Positions 23,983-34,799 of a DNA stretch of 64,000 bases are shown here, in pieces (the first letter of the stretch is position 1; the number at the start of each line of letters is the position of its first letter). The notes below the pieces were generated by a model. It was not told the DNA's origin, searched no databases, and worked only from the letters and a program-made list of their open reading frames with translations. The stretch spans positions 91,289,412-91,353,411 of the forward strand of contig CM060962.1 in the NCBI GenBank assembly GCA_030765045.1. Reading direction: 5' to 3'. This DNA is from Tenodera sinensis. Lineage: Eukaryota > Arthropoda > Insecta > Mantodea > Mantidae. Position numbers and translations under genes: made by a program.

Positions 23983-24852
23983 ATGGAGGGAGATTCGGAA
24001 GCCAGGATGATGGCAATGATGAAAGAATTATTCGCCAAAATGGAAACGAGAAACGACAACCTCGTTGCCGAGCTGAAAGAACAAATGAAGACGGCAAACG
24101 ACAACCTCGCTGCTGAACTGAAAGACATGAAGACGACAAACGACAACCTCGTTGCCAAAATGAAGACGAGAAACGACAACCTCGCTGCCGAGCTGAAAGA
24201 GATGAAGACGGAGCTATCGGCGAAAATTGACGGCGAACTGATTGGCGTGACGGAAGACGTGGAAGAACTCGGCGAAAAGGTGGAAGACCTCTGCCAGCAT
24301 GTGGACGTCGTGGAGGACTACGGGGAACGTCTTGGCGCCCTGGTAGTAAGAGTTGGCGAGAGCGTCAAAGTACTGGATGCCAGGGGCAGACGGAATAGCG
24401 CGGACCCGGGGAGGGAGCACCTAGTGGCCGAGGCGATAGTTGCGCCCATTTCAGATAACGAAAGTGTACGTCTCGGGGAAGACAAAGGGGCAGTTCAGGG
24501 ACGTCGTCGAGGATCCCCTGGAGGAGTGTGTCGGGTACGTAACCAACCAGGATATGACGTGGAGGACGATCAGCAGGGAAGCGCACAAGCAAACGAGCAA
24601 CACGCGAGAACCGACTTGGCGTGGGACATGGGGGGACCGTCGGAGCCATCCAATCACCTGACGCATAGTGCCGTGAACGGAAGAATGGCGGACATCATCG
24701 TGGACGGCAGGATACAGGAGAGGCCGTGCCGAGCACGAGTGCAGCGGTGGACGCGACTCGCGCGGATGTGGCGGGGTTTGTCGCCGGACCCATCGGAAGC
24801 AAGGTGGCTGCGAAGGTGCGCCAGAGAGGTCGGCGGACATGGTACCCAGTGA
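23983..24852 (+). CDS. Gag-like coiled-coil protein of the LTR element
   Basis: A complete 289-codon ORF, the only substantial one in the element. Residues 20-80 hold four tandem copies of an 11-15 residue unit with core NDNLVAELK. They are followed by a heptad-like stretch, SAKIDGELIGVTEDVEELGE; together these predict a coiled coil. The C-terminal half is charged and Gly/Arg-rich and has no CCHC knuckle. Coiled-coil N-termini are common in insect Gypsy Gags and help particle assembly, so this is probably a Gag N-terminal part retained for packaging. The frame ends before the pol region, which is deleted. The protein alone has no enzymatic motif. Confidence 0.65.
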   Translation: MEGDSEARMMAMMKELFAKMETRNDNLVAELKEQMKTANDNLAAELKDMKTTNDNLVAKMKTRNDNLAAELKEMKTELSAKIDGELIGVTEDVEELGEKVEDLCQHVDVVEDYGERLGALVVRVGESVKVLDARGRRNSADPGREHLVAEAIVAPISDNESVRLGEDKGAVQGRRRGSPGGVCRVRNQPGYDVEDDQQGSAQANEQHARTDLAWDMGGPSEPSNHLTHSAVNGRMADIIVDGRIQERPCRARVQRWTRLARMWRGLSPDPSEARWLRRCAREVGGHGTQ

Positions 24853-25119
24853 GCCGTTTCCAAGTGCGCAGGATGGCCCGTCAACACACCAGGAAGAAGG
24901 GCAACTGGACGAGGGACCGTCAAGACCGGCGGTACTGTTGCAGAATTTCGAAGCAGGATGGCATACAACGTCCTACCCGGACCAAGGGACACTATCCAAC
25001 AGCGATACCTAGGATCGTGCCTCCTGGAGAAGAGGTTCGATGGGTTAGCCCACCGGGGCGCAAGGGAGATGCTGCAGTGATAGTGCTGGTCGGGACGACC
25101 AGCTCTGAGGAGGGAGCAG

Positions 25120-25661
25120 TGTCACCGCGCCCGCCGCATCTAATTGCCGACAACAGCAGTGTCACCCATCGCATTATTGTCGGCACTACCGCAAAGGAGC
25201 CGAAGGAAAGAGACAGAGAATGGCCACATTGTTGGGGCGCTTGCCGAAAGAGAGAAAAGGATAGAGACTTTGAGAATCTTCTGCTTTGTATTTCACCGCA
25301 ATAACTGAACTTTCCAGAATAGTGCCTGGGAGATATAAATAGCGGTAAAGTGCGACAGAAGAGGCAGTCAGACGTATGTGAAGCGTTGAGTAGTCGTGCC
25401 GACGGAAGAGACAGACGTATGTGAAGCATTGAGTAGTCGTGCCGACGGAAAGGAGAGACGTATGCAAAGCGTTGAGGAGTCGTGCCGACGGAGAAGGGAC
25501 GGTTGTTGTGTTACTAGTTCGGAGCCGTGCTGTTGGTGAATGGGAAAAGACTTTCTTGCTGTTGCAACGAGTGTACAAAGTGACTGTTTACGGAAATAAA
25601 AGTGTTTCTTTATCTTGACTACATCTGTCTTCTTTACTTTACACCCAACAAAAAAGTCACA
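25120..25661 (+). repeat. 3' LTR (542 bp)
   Basis: Same length and structure as the 5' LTR, with TATAAATA at 25334-25341 and AATAAA at 25595-25600. Ten differences give about 98 percent identity. Five of these are CpG in the 5' LTR and TpG/CpA here. Confidence 0.93.
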
Positions 25662-25665
25662 ATAC

Positions 25666-27003
25666 AAAGAGCAGAGAGGCGCCTTTCACTGTTAAAACGT
25701 CTAACAGAAATGAAATGGGGATGTTCCAGAGCAACTCTTAACACAACATACAATGTATATATAAAGCCATTATTTACTTACTGCAGCGAAGTTCTTGTAA
25801 CAGCAAATACAAAAAAAATTCAAATCTTTCAAAACCAAAGTCTGAGACTAATGACAGGTGCTATCAAAACCACACCAATAGCAGCTATGGAAATACTAAC
25901 CAACCAATACCCCATTGAATATGAAATAGAAAAAGCGGCTCTTATTCAACACAAAAAGGTGATCAGACTCCCATTCAATACATGGCACAAGAGAAATTTT
26001 ACACATACACTAAAGACTCAGGAGAGCTTTCTTTCCAAAATTCAAGACATCAAGAAGAATGTATGCCTTCCTAATTCAAAGGAAAACTTCATATCTAAAG
26101 TCAATCCGACACAAACCTTAGACATCACATATTATTTACACCTGACAGAAGAAGTTAAGAAAAGTGATACTCCAACTAGTGTTCTAAAATTATTGGCATT
26201 AGAGACAATCCATACTAAATTTCCAGAACACGAATAGCTCCATATTTATACTGATGGATCATTGATATCAAACCGAGATGGAGCAGGGGCTGGAGTCACG
26301 TGTCACCTCTTTTCCTATTACAAATCTTTAAGTTATGGAACTACAAACTTTGATGGAGAAATTGAAGCAATTCGGATGGCCCTACAAAATCTTTTGTATA
26401 GAATTTCACATTTTCATCAAGCAGTTATTCTCTCAGATTCCAGGGTGGCAATTATAGCAATTACTTCCAAGTTGTCACCAAAAAACCAAACAATTATAGA
26501 ATGTTGGAAAATGCTTACCCATCTAACCGCACTTCAAAAACACCCAGTCTTCCAATGGATACCAGCTCACTGTGGACTGAGTGGTAATGAGAAAGCTGAT
26601 TTTCTTGCAAGAAAGGGTACCGGCAATGTGCAGAAATCTATAGTTAATCTACCATTTTATGCAGCTAAAAGATTAGTCAACTCTGAATTCAAAAAATTAT
26701 TGCAAAATATTACTATGAAAAATAGATGGGAACTACCAAACATTCACACAGTAATTCCTGAGTATCCTCAAAAAAACAGCAGTTGCAACCGTCAGGTTGA
26801 TTGCAGGACATGATTGTCTGGCAAAACATTTAAACAGAATTGGGATATATTCTTCACCACTCTGTCCTCTATGTGATCTGCAAGAAGAAATGGATCGAGA
26901 CCACCTTCAAATATGCCCGGCCACTTCTAGTGCCCCATCCATGAGTGAAAAATATTGGAGAGCAAGAGGATTAATGACTTCATTGTCAGAAATCCAGCAT
27001 TAG
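25666..27003 (+). pseudogene. LINE connection domain, RNase H and zinc finger
   Basis: This continues the LINE after the LTR element. IQRAERRLSLLKRLTEMKWG and YNVYIKPLFTYCSEVL belong to the thumb/connection. A stop at 26235-26237 is followed by the RNase H core: HIYTDGSLISNRDGAGAGV (first Asp), NFDGEIEAIRMAL (Glu), AVILSDSRVAII (Asp) and WIPAHCGLSGNEKADFLA (His/Asp). All four catalytic positions are present. A one-base shift near 26795 then leads to GHDCLAKHLNRIGI and CPLCDLQEEMDRDHLQIC, the C-terminal Cys/His finger. The frame closes at 27001-27003. RNase H would remove the RNA template. Confidence 0.88.
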
Positions 27004-27254
27004 CTAACAACAACATATTTACAAAATAATGTAAAATGTGGGTTGGTTCTCCTTTGGTTAATTTTCGATTAAAATTATATTAAGATATTCTGTTACAGAA
27101 TTTGTTGCAAGTAGTCCAAATTGGCAAATTAATTTCGTGTAATTCTGTATTCTGCATCTTAGAATTGCTTTTAACTTCAGTCTGTTCATTCTGTTTTGGT
27201 AAATTAGGATTTATTTTGTTATCCTTTGACACATAACCTATAATTGCTGTTATA

Positions 27255-27478
27255 TTTTTTAGAGCTGGAAAATTTGGAACAGAGATTTCCTGAATTCCTT
27301 CTTTGGTTAATGTGGAGAAGCAAGCCCTTCTTGCTGATAATCATGATTTTAACTGTAAGGTCCTTTACCACAGGAAACTTCAAATGGTCATTGATGATTT
27401 GTTGCAGGTGGACACAACAACAGCTTACAAAACTATTCTTCATGTGTCCAACCTTACTGCTGAGCTTATTATGTTAGG
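27255..27478 (+). pseudogene. Unidentified coding-like segment abutting a LINE
   Basis: Protein-like composition is seen from 27294: VNVEKQALLADNHDFNCK, then VLYHRKLQMVIDDLLQVD and TAYKTILHVSNLTAELIM. A preceding piece in the neighbouring frame (LELENLEQRFPEFLL) suggests a one-base deletion. A TTTTTTAG acceptor-like site lies at 27255-27262. The segment stops exactly where the LINE 5' block begins (about 27479). I do not recognise the family. It could be a captured exon, another element's ORF or a retro-pseudogene. Confidence 0.35.
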
Positions 27479-30400
27479 TACGGGTTTGGCACACCTGGGG
27501 TCTTTAGCCGCTCACCTCCATTTCACCCTTTCCACCTCCATCAACTGCCACACATAGCTACTTTCATCGCTACTGTTCATCACCCTCTTCCTCTTCTAGG
27601 TTTGTGCTGATTATTAGTTTATAAAGTCTTAGGTTTATTAACTCCTGTCTTACCAGCAGGGATCCTTTCTATCTCCATGGTTTTTTCCCACAGTTTCAGA
27701 GCGGCTTCCGATATGTGTGCCGTACGGAGGACTTAGGTCCAAAGGTCGGGCAGACGCTTCTCACTGCCCCTATGTGTAACCTTAGATGCGGAGCCCATCC
27801 ACATCATCATGTACACCCACGTAGCTCCTTGAGAGTCCAGCCAATGTTAATTCTCAGATGGCCATGTGCCATTGGGTTACTAAAACTGGCCAGACACGTT
27901 ACTGCTGACAGGACCCCAGTGTAATGAACCATAGTCCCTTGAATCCACGTCTATTACACACAGGCATGGCCTCAAATGGGAAGCCTTAGGCAGTTATTCC
28001 TGTGGTAGGGGCTTAAAGCTGGGGTGTGCATGGTGGACAGCTTAGACATATGGGCAAGCAGTAGAGATTGGAGAGTGGCTCCTTTGAAGTATGCCTTGAG
28101 ATCGGTCATGGGAGGGGTCTCTGACGGCACAGACTGTGAAGATATGGTTTCTGTACTCTCTAACCCTCGGATGACAGGCTGACGCCGACTGTTCTGGATG
28201 GAGGTCTAATTCATCATGTGTCTGTGCAAAACCCCATTCAATGACATTTCTTATGACTTTGGCATGCAAAGGAAAAACGAATGAACTCAGCCTTTTTATA
28301 TCAACGGTGAAGTCATCAGGATCTGTGGCTCAGTAAAGAACACATGGCTAAGAGACGCTACACATTTGATTGAGACGACCATTGCAGACCAGTTTCAGAA
28401 GTTACTAAAAGCAAGTTTGTTGGGATCCTACCCCATTCGGGTAGCCCCCACACAAATTGTTAAACTCATGTAGGGGAGTTGTTACCATCTCCAGCCTGGA
28501 TGGTCTGCCAACGAGAACATTGTCAACTGCCTTATTGATCAAAGTGTCTCAGGCGTACCGTCTAACATGAAAGCAGGAGGGCTGAGAGAATCCTTTACGT
28601 TTGGTCTTTCTCACCTTCAAGGGAACTCCTTTGCCAGAATATATCTTCTATAGGTATTAACATACCGCAATACGCCCTTATGTGCCAAACACCATGCACT
28701 GTTCAGTGCCAGGGGTTCAGACATGCTGGGAGCTCGTGCACCCATCCTGTGGTTTGTGGGCATTGTGGCTTATCAGCACATGAGGACATGGCGTATATTT
28801 GGGACCCATGCTGCGTGAACTGTGGAGGGAGTTACCCCATCTAGATCATGCCAGTGTCCGAGGTTTATGGACGAAAAGAGCATACAGGAGTTGCACGTTA
28901 AGGAAGTCTTACTTTTCCAGAAGTGTGGTGGTGCTTCGAGTAGCTTAAACCTGCTAACACCACAGGTACTGTGTCAGCTGCTTGCCACGCTCCCCTCTTC
29001 TGTTAACCCTGTCGGCTTGCAATATGCCCATTTTGGATGCCTCCACCCTAACAGACTAGCTAGCTAGTACCCCTCCATTGTGTAGAACACCTGCAGCAAA
29101 GACTACATCTTCTGCCGTGCAGACACCAGCTCCCAAGCCATCCACTAGAGTTAACCATCCTGTGTTGCCTATTGCCAGACACCATTTCAGACATAAACCT
29201 CAAGCGAGCATCCGCATGTCCTCAGACTCCTACATCAGAGGAGTCGCAAGAGGATAGGGAATTTACAATCGTTGGTCCAAAGTCAGCCAAGGTTAAAAAC
29301 AAAATAAGGATGGTCCGTTAGTTAATCTCTTACAATGGAAGTACTCCAGTGAAATATTATTGAGTTCTGGGCATGTGCTCCAGATACATTTGGTTTTTCA
29401 AAGTTTGCACTCAATCATATCTGTACATATCTCTTGCAGCCTCATCACACATTACATCTTTTTGAATTTTCGACATTTAGGAATGACTCTGCTACTGATC
29501 GGCGTGCAAGCTGTGGTGTTGCTGCTCTGGTGGCACATCATATCTCTGCCACCAACATACCACTTAACGCCGCTGCAAGCTGTGGCAGTATGTGTGCAGC
29601 TGTAGGACCTCTGTTTCTGTCTGCAATATTTATTTGCCATCGCTCAGTGCCATACAAGAGAACTATATTCAAATGCTTTTGGCACAGGTTCTGCCACCGC
29701 AGCTTTTACTAGGAGATCTGAATGCCAAAAATACACTTTGGGGCTCTGACACTGACGATGCTTGGAGTGCGTTTTAGCGGACGTTTGCAATATGTTCAGA
29801 TTACTTTTCTTAAACACTGGTGTCACTACCTTCCTATCATGTGCCTGTGTTACACTAAGTGTTAATAGTTTGGAAAGCATTGACCAATCAAGAAGTGGAA
29901 CTATTTGGCAGTGATCATTACCCCATTAACATTCACCTAACCAGTCACCATCCTGTGGCAACACAACATGCTCACTTGATTATTTCTAAGGCTGACCGAG
30001 GGAAATTTCATTCCCTCATTTGTCTCCCTAACGATGCTTTCATCACCATCAATGAAATGGTGGGGTATTTTACATGTACTATCTTGCTCACAGCAAATTC
30101 CAGTATTCCTCTTGGATCATCTACACCACAATACATTCCTATACCTTGATGGGCCGAGGAATGCCATTTGGCTTTGTCATAAACGGCTCCACTTGCACCA
30201 GCGAACAGGATATTGCTGATGCCCCTGCCAATTTTTTGCTGCTAGTAGCCAAACGGATAGTTAGGATAGCACTAGTGCCTTTATACCTGTCAAGGCATCA
30301 GGGGAGCAGATAGTTCTCGATTTTGACAGTGACTGTAGTAAATCGTACAATGCATCTTTTATCGTTGCGAAGCTGACATATTCTTTATCTCTAGCAAAGG

Positions 30401-30990
30401 ACTCTTCTCCTAGTCTCAATGACATCCACCAACAAATGGTCATTCATCTTCCACCTGCAGTGCTCTCCTTCCTGTTGGACATACACAACCGTATCTGGCA
30501 TTAGCAGGTGTTGCCATCTACCTTGCGAGATGTTATTCCCATCCCTCGCCCCGGAAATGACTGGACACTTTCCTCTAGCTACTGCCCTATTTGTCTTAAC
30601 AAGTGTTGTTTGTAAGATCTTTGAATGCATGATTAACACTCACTTAGTGTGGTGGCTAAAGACAAATAACCTGCTGAGCAATGTTCAGTGCAGTTTTTGT
30701 CATCATCATTCCAGTGGCAACAATCTCATATGCATTGAGGCTTACACCCAAACGCCTTTCTCCTGAAGCAGCATACTGTGGGTGTCTTCTTTGACCTGCA
30801 GAAGGTCTATAATACTACCTGGCACTATGGTATCCTCCATACACTGCACCGTTATGGTTGATGTGGTCGTTTAGCTGTATTCCTTTGTAACTTTACAGCT
30901 TCGCCACTTTCGTGCCCACATAGGAAATACACCACCATGTGAGAGAATCCAGGAAATGGTGTGCACCGGGGGTCAATTCTCAGTATAACG
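27479..30990 (+). mobile_element. I-like LINE, copy b, decayed and 3'-truncated
   Basis: It starts with the shared 5' block (GGGTTTGGCACACCTGGGGT, 27483) and then a leader of about 900 bp that aligns with the copy at 60.4-61.3 kb ('caccctcttcctcttctaggtt' in both). ORF1 remnants at 28.67-28.95 kb include HPVVCGHCGLSAHEDM and DEKSIQELHVKE, the knuckle region. ORF2 remnants include LLLGDLNAKNTLWGSD (endonuclease, 29.7 kb), FGSDHYPINIHL, SVVCKIFECMINTHL and VGVFFDLQKVYNTTWHYGIL (palm A). After palm B (about 30.98 kb) the homology ends, with no FADD, RNase H or tail. Many stops and shifts make it dead. Confidence 0.8.
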
Positions 30991-32159
30991 CTTTTCACCA
31001 TAAAAACTGTGCATTTTCATGCAAATTCTTTGAAAGACCTGAATTATGGCTATCAAAACCATTATTTTGTGGAAAAAAATTGTCCCTCAGCCATTGAAAC
31101 ATAGGACTGGCAACCAGTCTTGTCTTTGTGCATTGTCTGTCTTCTTGTGGTGGATAATTTTGTCACATTCATCACTGTCACTAATTTCCCCAACATCACT
31201 ATCAATACTACACTTTCATTATCACTGGAATCAATCTGACATATCAGAGGGCAAAGCATCAAATTCGACCAGCAATTCATTGCATAAAAAGTACACCTGT
31301 CTGCTAGTACCAGTCATGTTTTGTACAGCCATAAATCCCCACAATCACGTGACCCCACGCAAGATTGCTTCTCTCTACAGAGTGAAATGCATATGCAAGC
31401 CTTTGTATTTTTAGCTGCAGATGCCACCATAAGACAGAGGACTCTTTGAAACTGCTTCTTCATAATTCTAGCAGATGTCAGAACATGTTCCTTCCATTGA
31501 AAATACATACAGAGATTCCCTCCAGTGTCTAAAGTGTTGATTCTAGTAAATAGCCTGGACCATCAATGTGACGGCCAAAGCACAGGAAAATTTAAATCTC
31601 TGGCTGTCAATGTGATAACCAATGCAGTGAAAATGTTAAGCAGTGTACTAGCAAATAAGTGCTCATGCATTACCAGACAGAATCACTAGACTGTAGTTTT
31701 GTTCCTTTATAACTGTCCCTATTTGTTCCCTGCCGGTTTACCCACAGAACAAGGGTGCTTTTCTTTTTGCCCCATGAAGTGACCCATAGTATGCAAATAA
31801 ATGTCTGTGACCAACAGTGAAGGAAAAAAATTTGCAGTGTCTTCATACTAATCTTTAGTACTGAAATTAACTTTTTACAGGCTTTATCCTCTTCTTTTCT
31901 CCTTGATTTGCACTATCCCTTGAGAAATTTATACTTTTGAAATAATTTAGGATGATATTAAATAAAACAGACATAAGCTGACTGATAAATTTAGGGTCAT
32001 TATATAATAATCCACTTGTGGGCTCTCTATACTTTGTGAGAGAACCTGTAGTCGTCAGGGAAGTGGTGCTGGCAGAGGTGCCTAAAATCCATACCTTATA
32101 GTTAATGCAGGCAAAGTTGATGTTCTGCTCTAGGTAGTAAATCTTATAAAAATGGTGTT
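30991..32159. other. MPI intron 1, no gene assigned
   Basis: No confident feature. A minus-strand stretch at 31062-31280 contains DSSDNESVV, reminiscent of acidic piggyBac N-termini, but nothing else supports it. Confidence 0.35.
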
Positions 32160-32650
32160 GCTTTCTTGTCAAAGTTCAGCACCTGAATTCTTGTGATTTC
32201 TTGCAGGATATTATCTCCTATATAGTGTGAGGATTAAAAGGATGCATTCTTATCTTTCATAGAACCCCATAAATAAAACTTGCAACTCATTAGAAGGAGC
32301 AAGAGCTGGCTACAAATGAACGCATACAATTCTTCATAAAACACCTCTCTTACTTGATTTAATGACTTGGCAGTCATATGTGCTATTGCAGAATCCTGCT
32401 GGAACCAACCATAAGATTTTTCTTCTTCAGTCCAGCTATTGAAAACTGATCTTATAGTTATATTGTGCTGCTTTAATTTTTATAGAAAATGTGCCCTACT
32501 GTTCTTCTAGTCCTTATCAACGCTACACTCCAGTTATTTTAACACCATAGTGAGGTGTTTCATGCTATAGTACAGGTTTTTGTGAAGAACATTATCAACT
32601 ATTTTGAGAGTTCATAACTCCATTTGGTCTAAGAGCAATATTCATTGGAG
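32160..32650 (-). pseudogene. IS630/Tc1-type DDE transposase remnant
   Basis: On the minus strand several frames give HYGVKITGV, KIKAAQYNYKISFQ, GWFQQDSAIAHMTAKSLNQV and, after a gap, CKFYLWGSMKDKNAS and ILQEITRIQVLN. The WFQQDxAxAHxA block carries the second catalytic Asp, and C(D/K)F-x-LWG follows the third, as in arthropod Tc1/mariner-type DDE proteins. Stops and shifts are frequent, the region between the two Asp blocks is shortened, and no terminal repeats were found. It is an old fragment in antisense to MPI. Confidence 0.6.
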
Positions 32651-33463
32651 AAAAACATAATTTGTGTGTCAATGAAACAAGTTTCTACAGGTCAGAAAAT
32701 CCAATGGCAGTAATTCACTTGTTTCAAGGATGATTGTTTCAACACTTGCACTAGCATATTGTGAAAGAGTTTGAGTTTTAGTAGATGTTTAGCATTTATC
32801 ACACAAGACAGAATACATCTGTTTTGAGCTAATTTCTTCAGTGATTTAATAATGCAGTCACTAAACTTGCACCAATTTCATCTAGTTTATTATCTGTTGA
32901 AACTGATCAAGAATGTTTCTTGTCTGACACTGAACCCGAAGTTTCTAATTTCTAGATAGTCACATGTATAGTTTATCTCTATTGGCACAGAATTTGGAAA
33001 CCTTACAACAAACTCTGCATACAACAGAAGTAGATTCAAGTATAAAATAAACTTTGCAAATAAACACACATTCTTCCTCAATAATTTGTACACTATATTT
33101 ACTGTAGTGGCAGAAGCACCTGACTGATAGAATCTGATGCAACACCACCAGTGAGATATGGCACCAGTGCACCTTTGAGTGGCTGTCAGCATTCTGAAGT
33201 CCTGCTAGATGGTTAGGGAATAGTGAAGGGGAAAAGATTCTGAATGGGTTACCATCTAAGATAATGATGCTATACCATTGTGTGTGTATGTGTGTGTGGG
33301 TATGTATGGGGGTGCAGGTGTGCGTGTGTGTGAATTCTGAAGTATAATATAGTAGTAACAAAAGAAGTGAATATTATGTATACAGCATTCAAATTAATAT
33401 AATAAAATCAAAATATCAAAATATTCCACTGAAACATTTATTTACTTTTTCCCTATATTACAG
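32651..33463. other. MPI intron 1, distal part
   Basis: No gene. A short GT-rich patch lies at 33281-33333. The last 30 bases are pyrimidine-rich and end in TATTACAG, the acceptor for the next exon. Confidence 0.5.
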
Positions 33464-33605
33464 GAAGGGGCAAAACATTTACATAGCTGGAAGCCAGATA
33501 TATACAAAGATGACAATCATAAACCAGAGATGCTAATAGCACTGTCAGATTTTAAGGCAATGTGTGGATTCAGATCAAAAGAACAAATAATGGAGTACAT
33601 AAGAG
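33464..33605 (+). CDS. MPI: MPI exon (residues 106-152)
   Basis: The exon follows a polypyrimidine-ACAG acceptor and ends AGAG|GTAAAC in phase 1. It encodes EGAKHLHSWKPDIYKDDNHK followed by PEMLIALSDFKAMCGF, the conserved HKPEM-x-IAL and CGFR blocks of mannose-6-phosphate isomerase. Glu127 of HKPEM is the third zinc ligand. The preceding exon ends in phase 0 at PDK, so the joined text runs ...SIQAHPDK-EGAKHLH. The split last codon (G + AT from the next exon) gives Asp153. It is separated from the previous exon by 15.8 kb of transposons. Confidence 0.94.
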
Positions 33606-34339
33606 GTAAACAACACAATATTACTTTGCTGGCTAATGATTTATATTTCATATGATATACCTTGAAGAGGAAAAGTTGTAAAAATTTCAGCATACCATTT
33701 GAACAGCAAAGAAATTGCAGCCAGTCAGAACTAATAATAAAATGAATGAAAAGTATAATAGAAAGAGGAGGAAGAAAAAGAACAATATACTATGGTAGTG
33801 AAATATTATTGTTGTTGCTGCTGCTTCCTTTTTTGTGCTCTCTTAAGTGCAAGACTAAATCAGAATGAAATCTCATACTAGGTTCTGTTTAATGTCACTG
33901 ACAAATAATTTAAGACAGATAAAATTCTCTTTGAAGAGTCTAGCAAGTACAGTAAGGGTGATAGTTCTGTGCTGATGAAGCCTAGATGTGCAGTGGTTAT
34001 CTGGAAAGTGAGCGAGCCTCAATTCTCAGGCATGCAAAATGAATGCAATCAGTGTAGCCTAACAGAAGCAGTATTCCGAGCAACATCTACCTTTCTAGTC
34101 GTCTGTTTAAGCTATATTGAACTTTCTATGCATAAATTAGTTTCTATATGTATCTGTTGTTAAACTTCGATTGCATTTTGGTGAGTTTATTGGAAGTCTT
34201 GCCTTTTTGTTTCTTACACAACTTAAAATGCCACCAATTTTATCAAAACTTGGCACAAAAACTTTGCATAGCTAAACACGAGAAGTTGTGAATAACGACC
34301 ACGTATTTATGAAACATGAAGCAATTTCTGGTAAGTTAT
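33606..34339. other. MPI intron 2, proximal part
   Basis: No gene or repeat recognised. Confidence 0.45.
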
Positions 34340-34790
34340 TGATTCCATTGAAAGTACAAGGAAAGGAAGCAATGTGAAAAACAGGACTTTGGAACTCCTG
34401 GCAAAATGCACCATGCATCAAAGCATGTCACAGATATAGATGATTTTGACAAGTGTGTTATTCAGTGTATTATTTTAATATTTACATTATTCAAAAATGT
34501 TGCCCACCATCAATAAATTGCTACCTAAAATTAGGAAGGCCATAAAGTTTAATAGAGGTAGCACAAGTTTGAAAATAATTTTCAGAAACGTGGGATTCGA
34601 GTGGCAGAAAACAAGAAAGAACATTAGAATATTGTATGAAAGGTACAACATTCGAACGTTTTGTGATTCATTCTTGCAGGCAATTATGCAATACAGGGAA
34701 GAAGGTGGCCCATAATATAAGGATGAAATCTATATCCATAGCATGGGTATTTGTGCGACCAGGTTTGTGCACATGTGTAAACATAAACAA
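34340..34790 (+). pseudogene. DDE-transposase-like ORF, N-terminal fragment
   Basis: The frames read FGTPGKMHHASKHVTDIDDF (with DKCVIQCII following), then LPTINKLLPKIRKAIKFN, GSTSLKIIFRNVGFEWQKTR, NIRILYERYNIRTF and IMQYREEGGP, and then, after one break, YKDEIYIHSM. This order matches a repeated arthropod ORF family in which (Y)xDE(T)YIHSS carries the presumed first acidic catalytic residue. I recall it as IS630/Tc1-like. Only the helix-turn-helix half and the first acidic block remain, with three frame breaks. Confidence 0.55.
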
Positions 34791-34799
34791 TGATAAACC

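Larger units (their letters stand above)
23362..25661 (+). mobile_element. Non-autonomous LTR retrotransposon
   Basis: Two 542-bp direct repeats beginning TGTCACC and ending AGTCACA enclose only 1216 bases. The 5' LTR is followed by a tRNA-Leu-type primer-binding site, and the 3' LTR is preceded by a purine-rich GAGGAGGGAGCAG. The inside carries one coiled-coil gag-like ORF and no protease, reverse transcriptase, RNase H or integrase. It must therefore use proteins of an autonomous relative, probably Gypsy-like. It lies inside the LINE reverse transcriptase frame. Confidence 0.93.
23358..25665. repeat. ATAC target-site duplication of the LTR element
   Basis: ATAC at 23358-23361 and 25662-25665. 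One more shared A makes a 5-bp reading possible, depending on where the LTR end is drawn. Confidence 0.85.
18180..27050 (+). mobile_element. Jockey/I-group LINE with RNase H, split by two younger elements
   Basis: Three LINE blocks lie in order on the + strand: 18180-19494 (5' UTR and endonuclease), 21807-23361 (linker and reverse transcriptase) and 25666-27050 (connection, RNase H and zinc finger). The gaps are a piggyBac (19495-21802) and an LTR element (23362-25661), each with a target-site duplication. At 19491/21803 removing the piggyBac joins EHKL to KEEAN in one frame. The 5' UTR includes 'ccccattcggatctctgggtggggactac' (18686-18714), a layout common in insect LINEs. Start and end coordinates are approximate. 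It sits in MPI intron 1 in sense orientation. Confidence 0.85.

Noticed and set aside
24726..25304. 192-codon ORF in the LTR element
   Set aside because: It overlaps the gag-like ORF in another frame, is Arg-rich by composition, runs into the 3' LTR and has no domain.
31062..31508. Possible piggyBac N-terminus on the minus strand (DSSDNESVV)
   Set aside because: Only one short acidic motif matches; no TTAA-flanked ends or catalytic blocks were found nearby.
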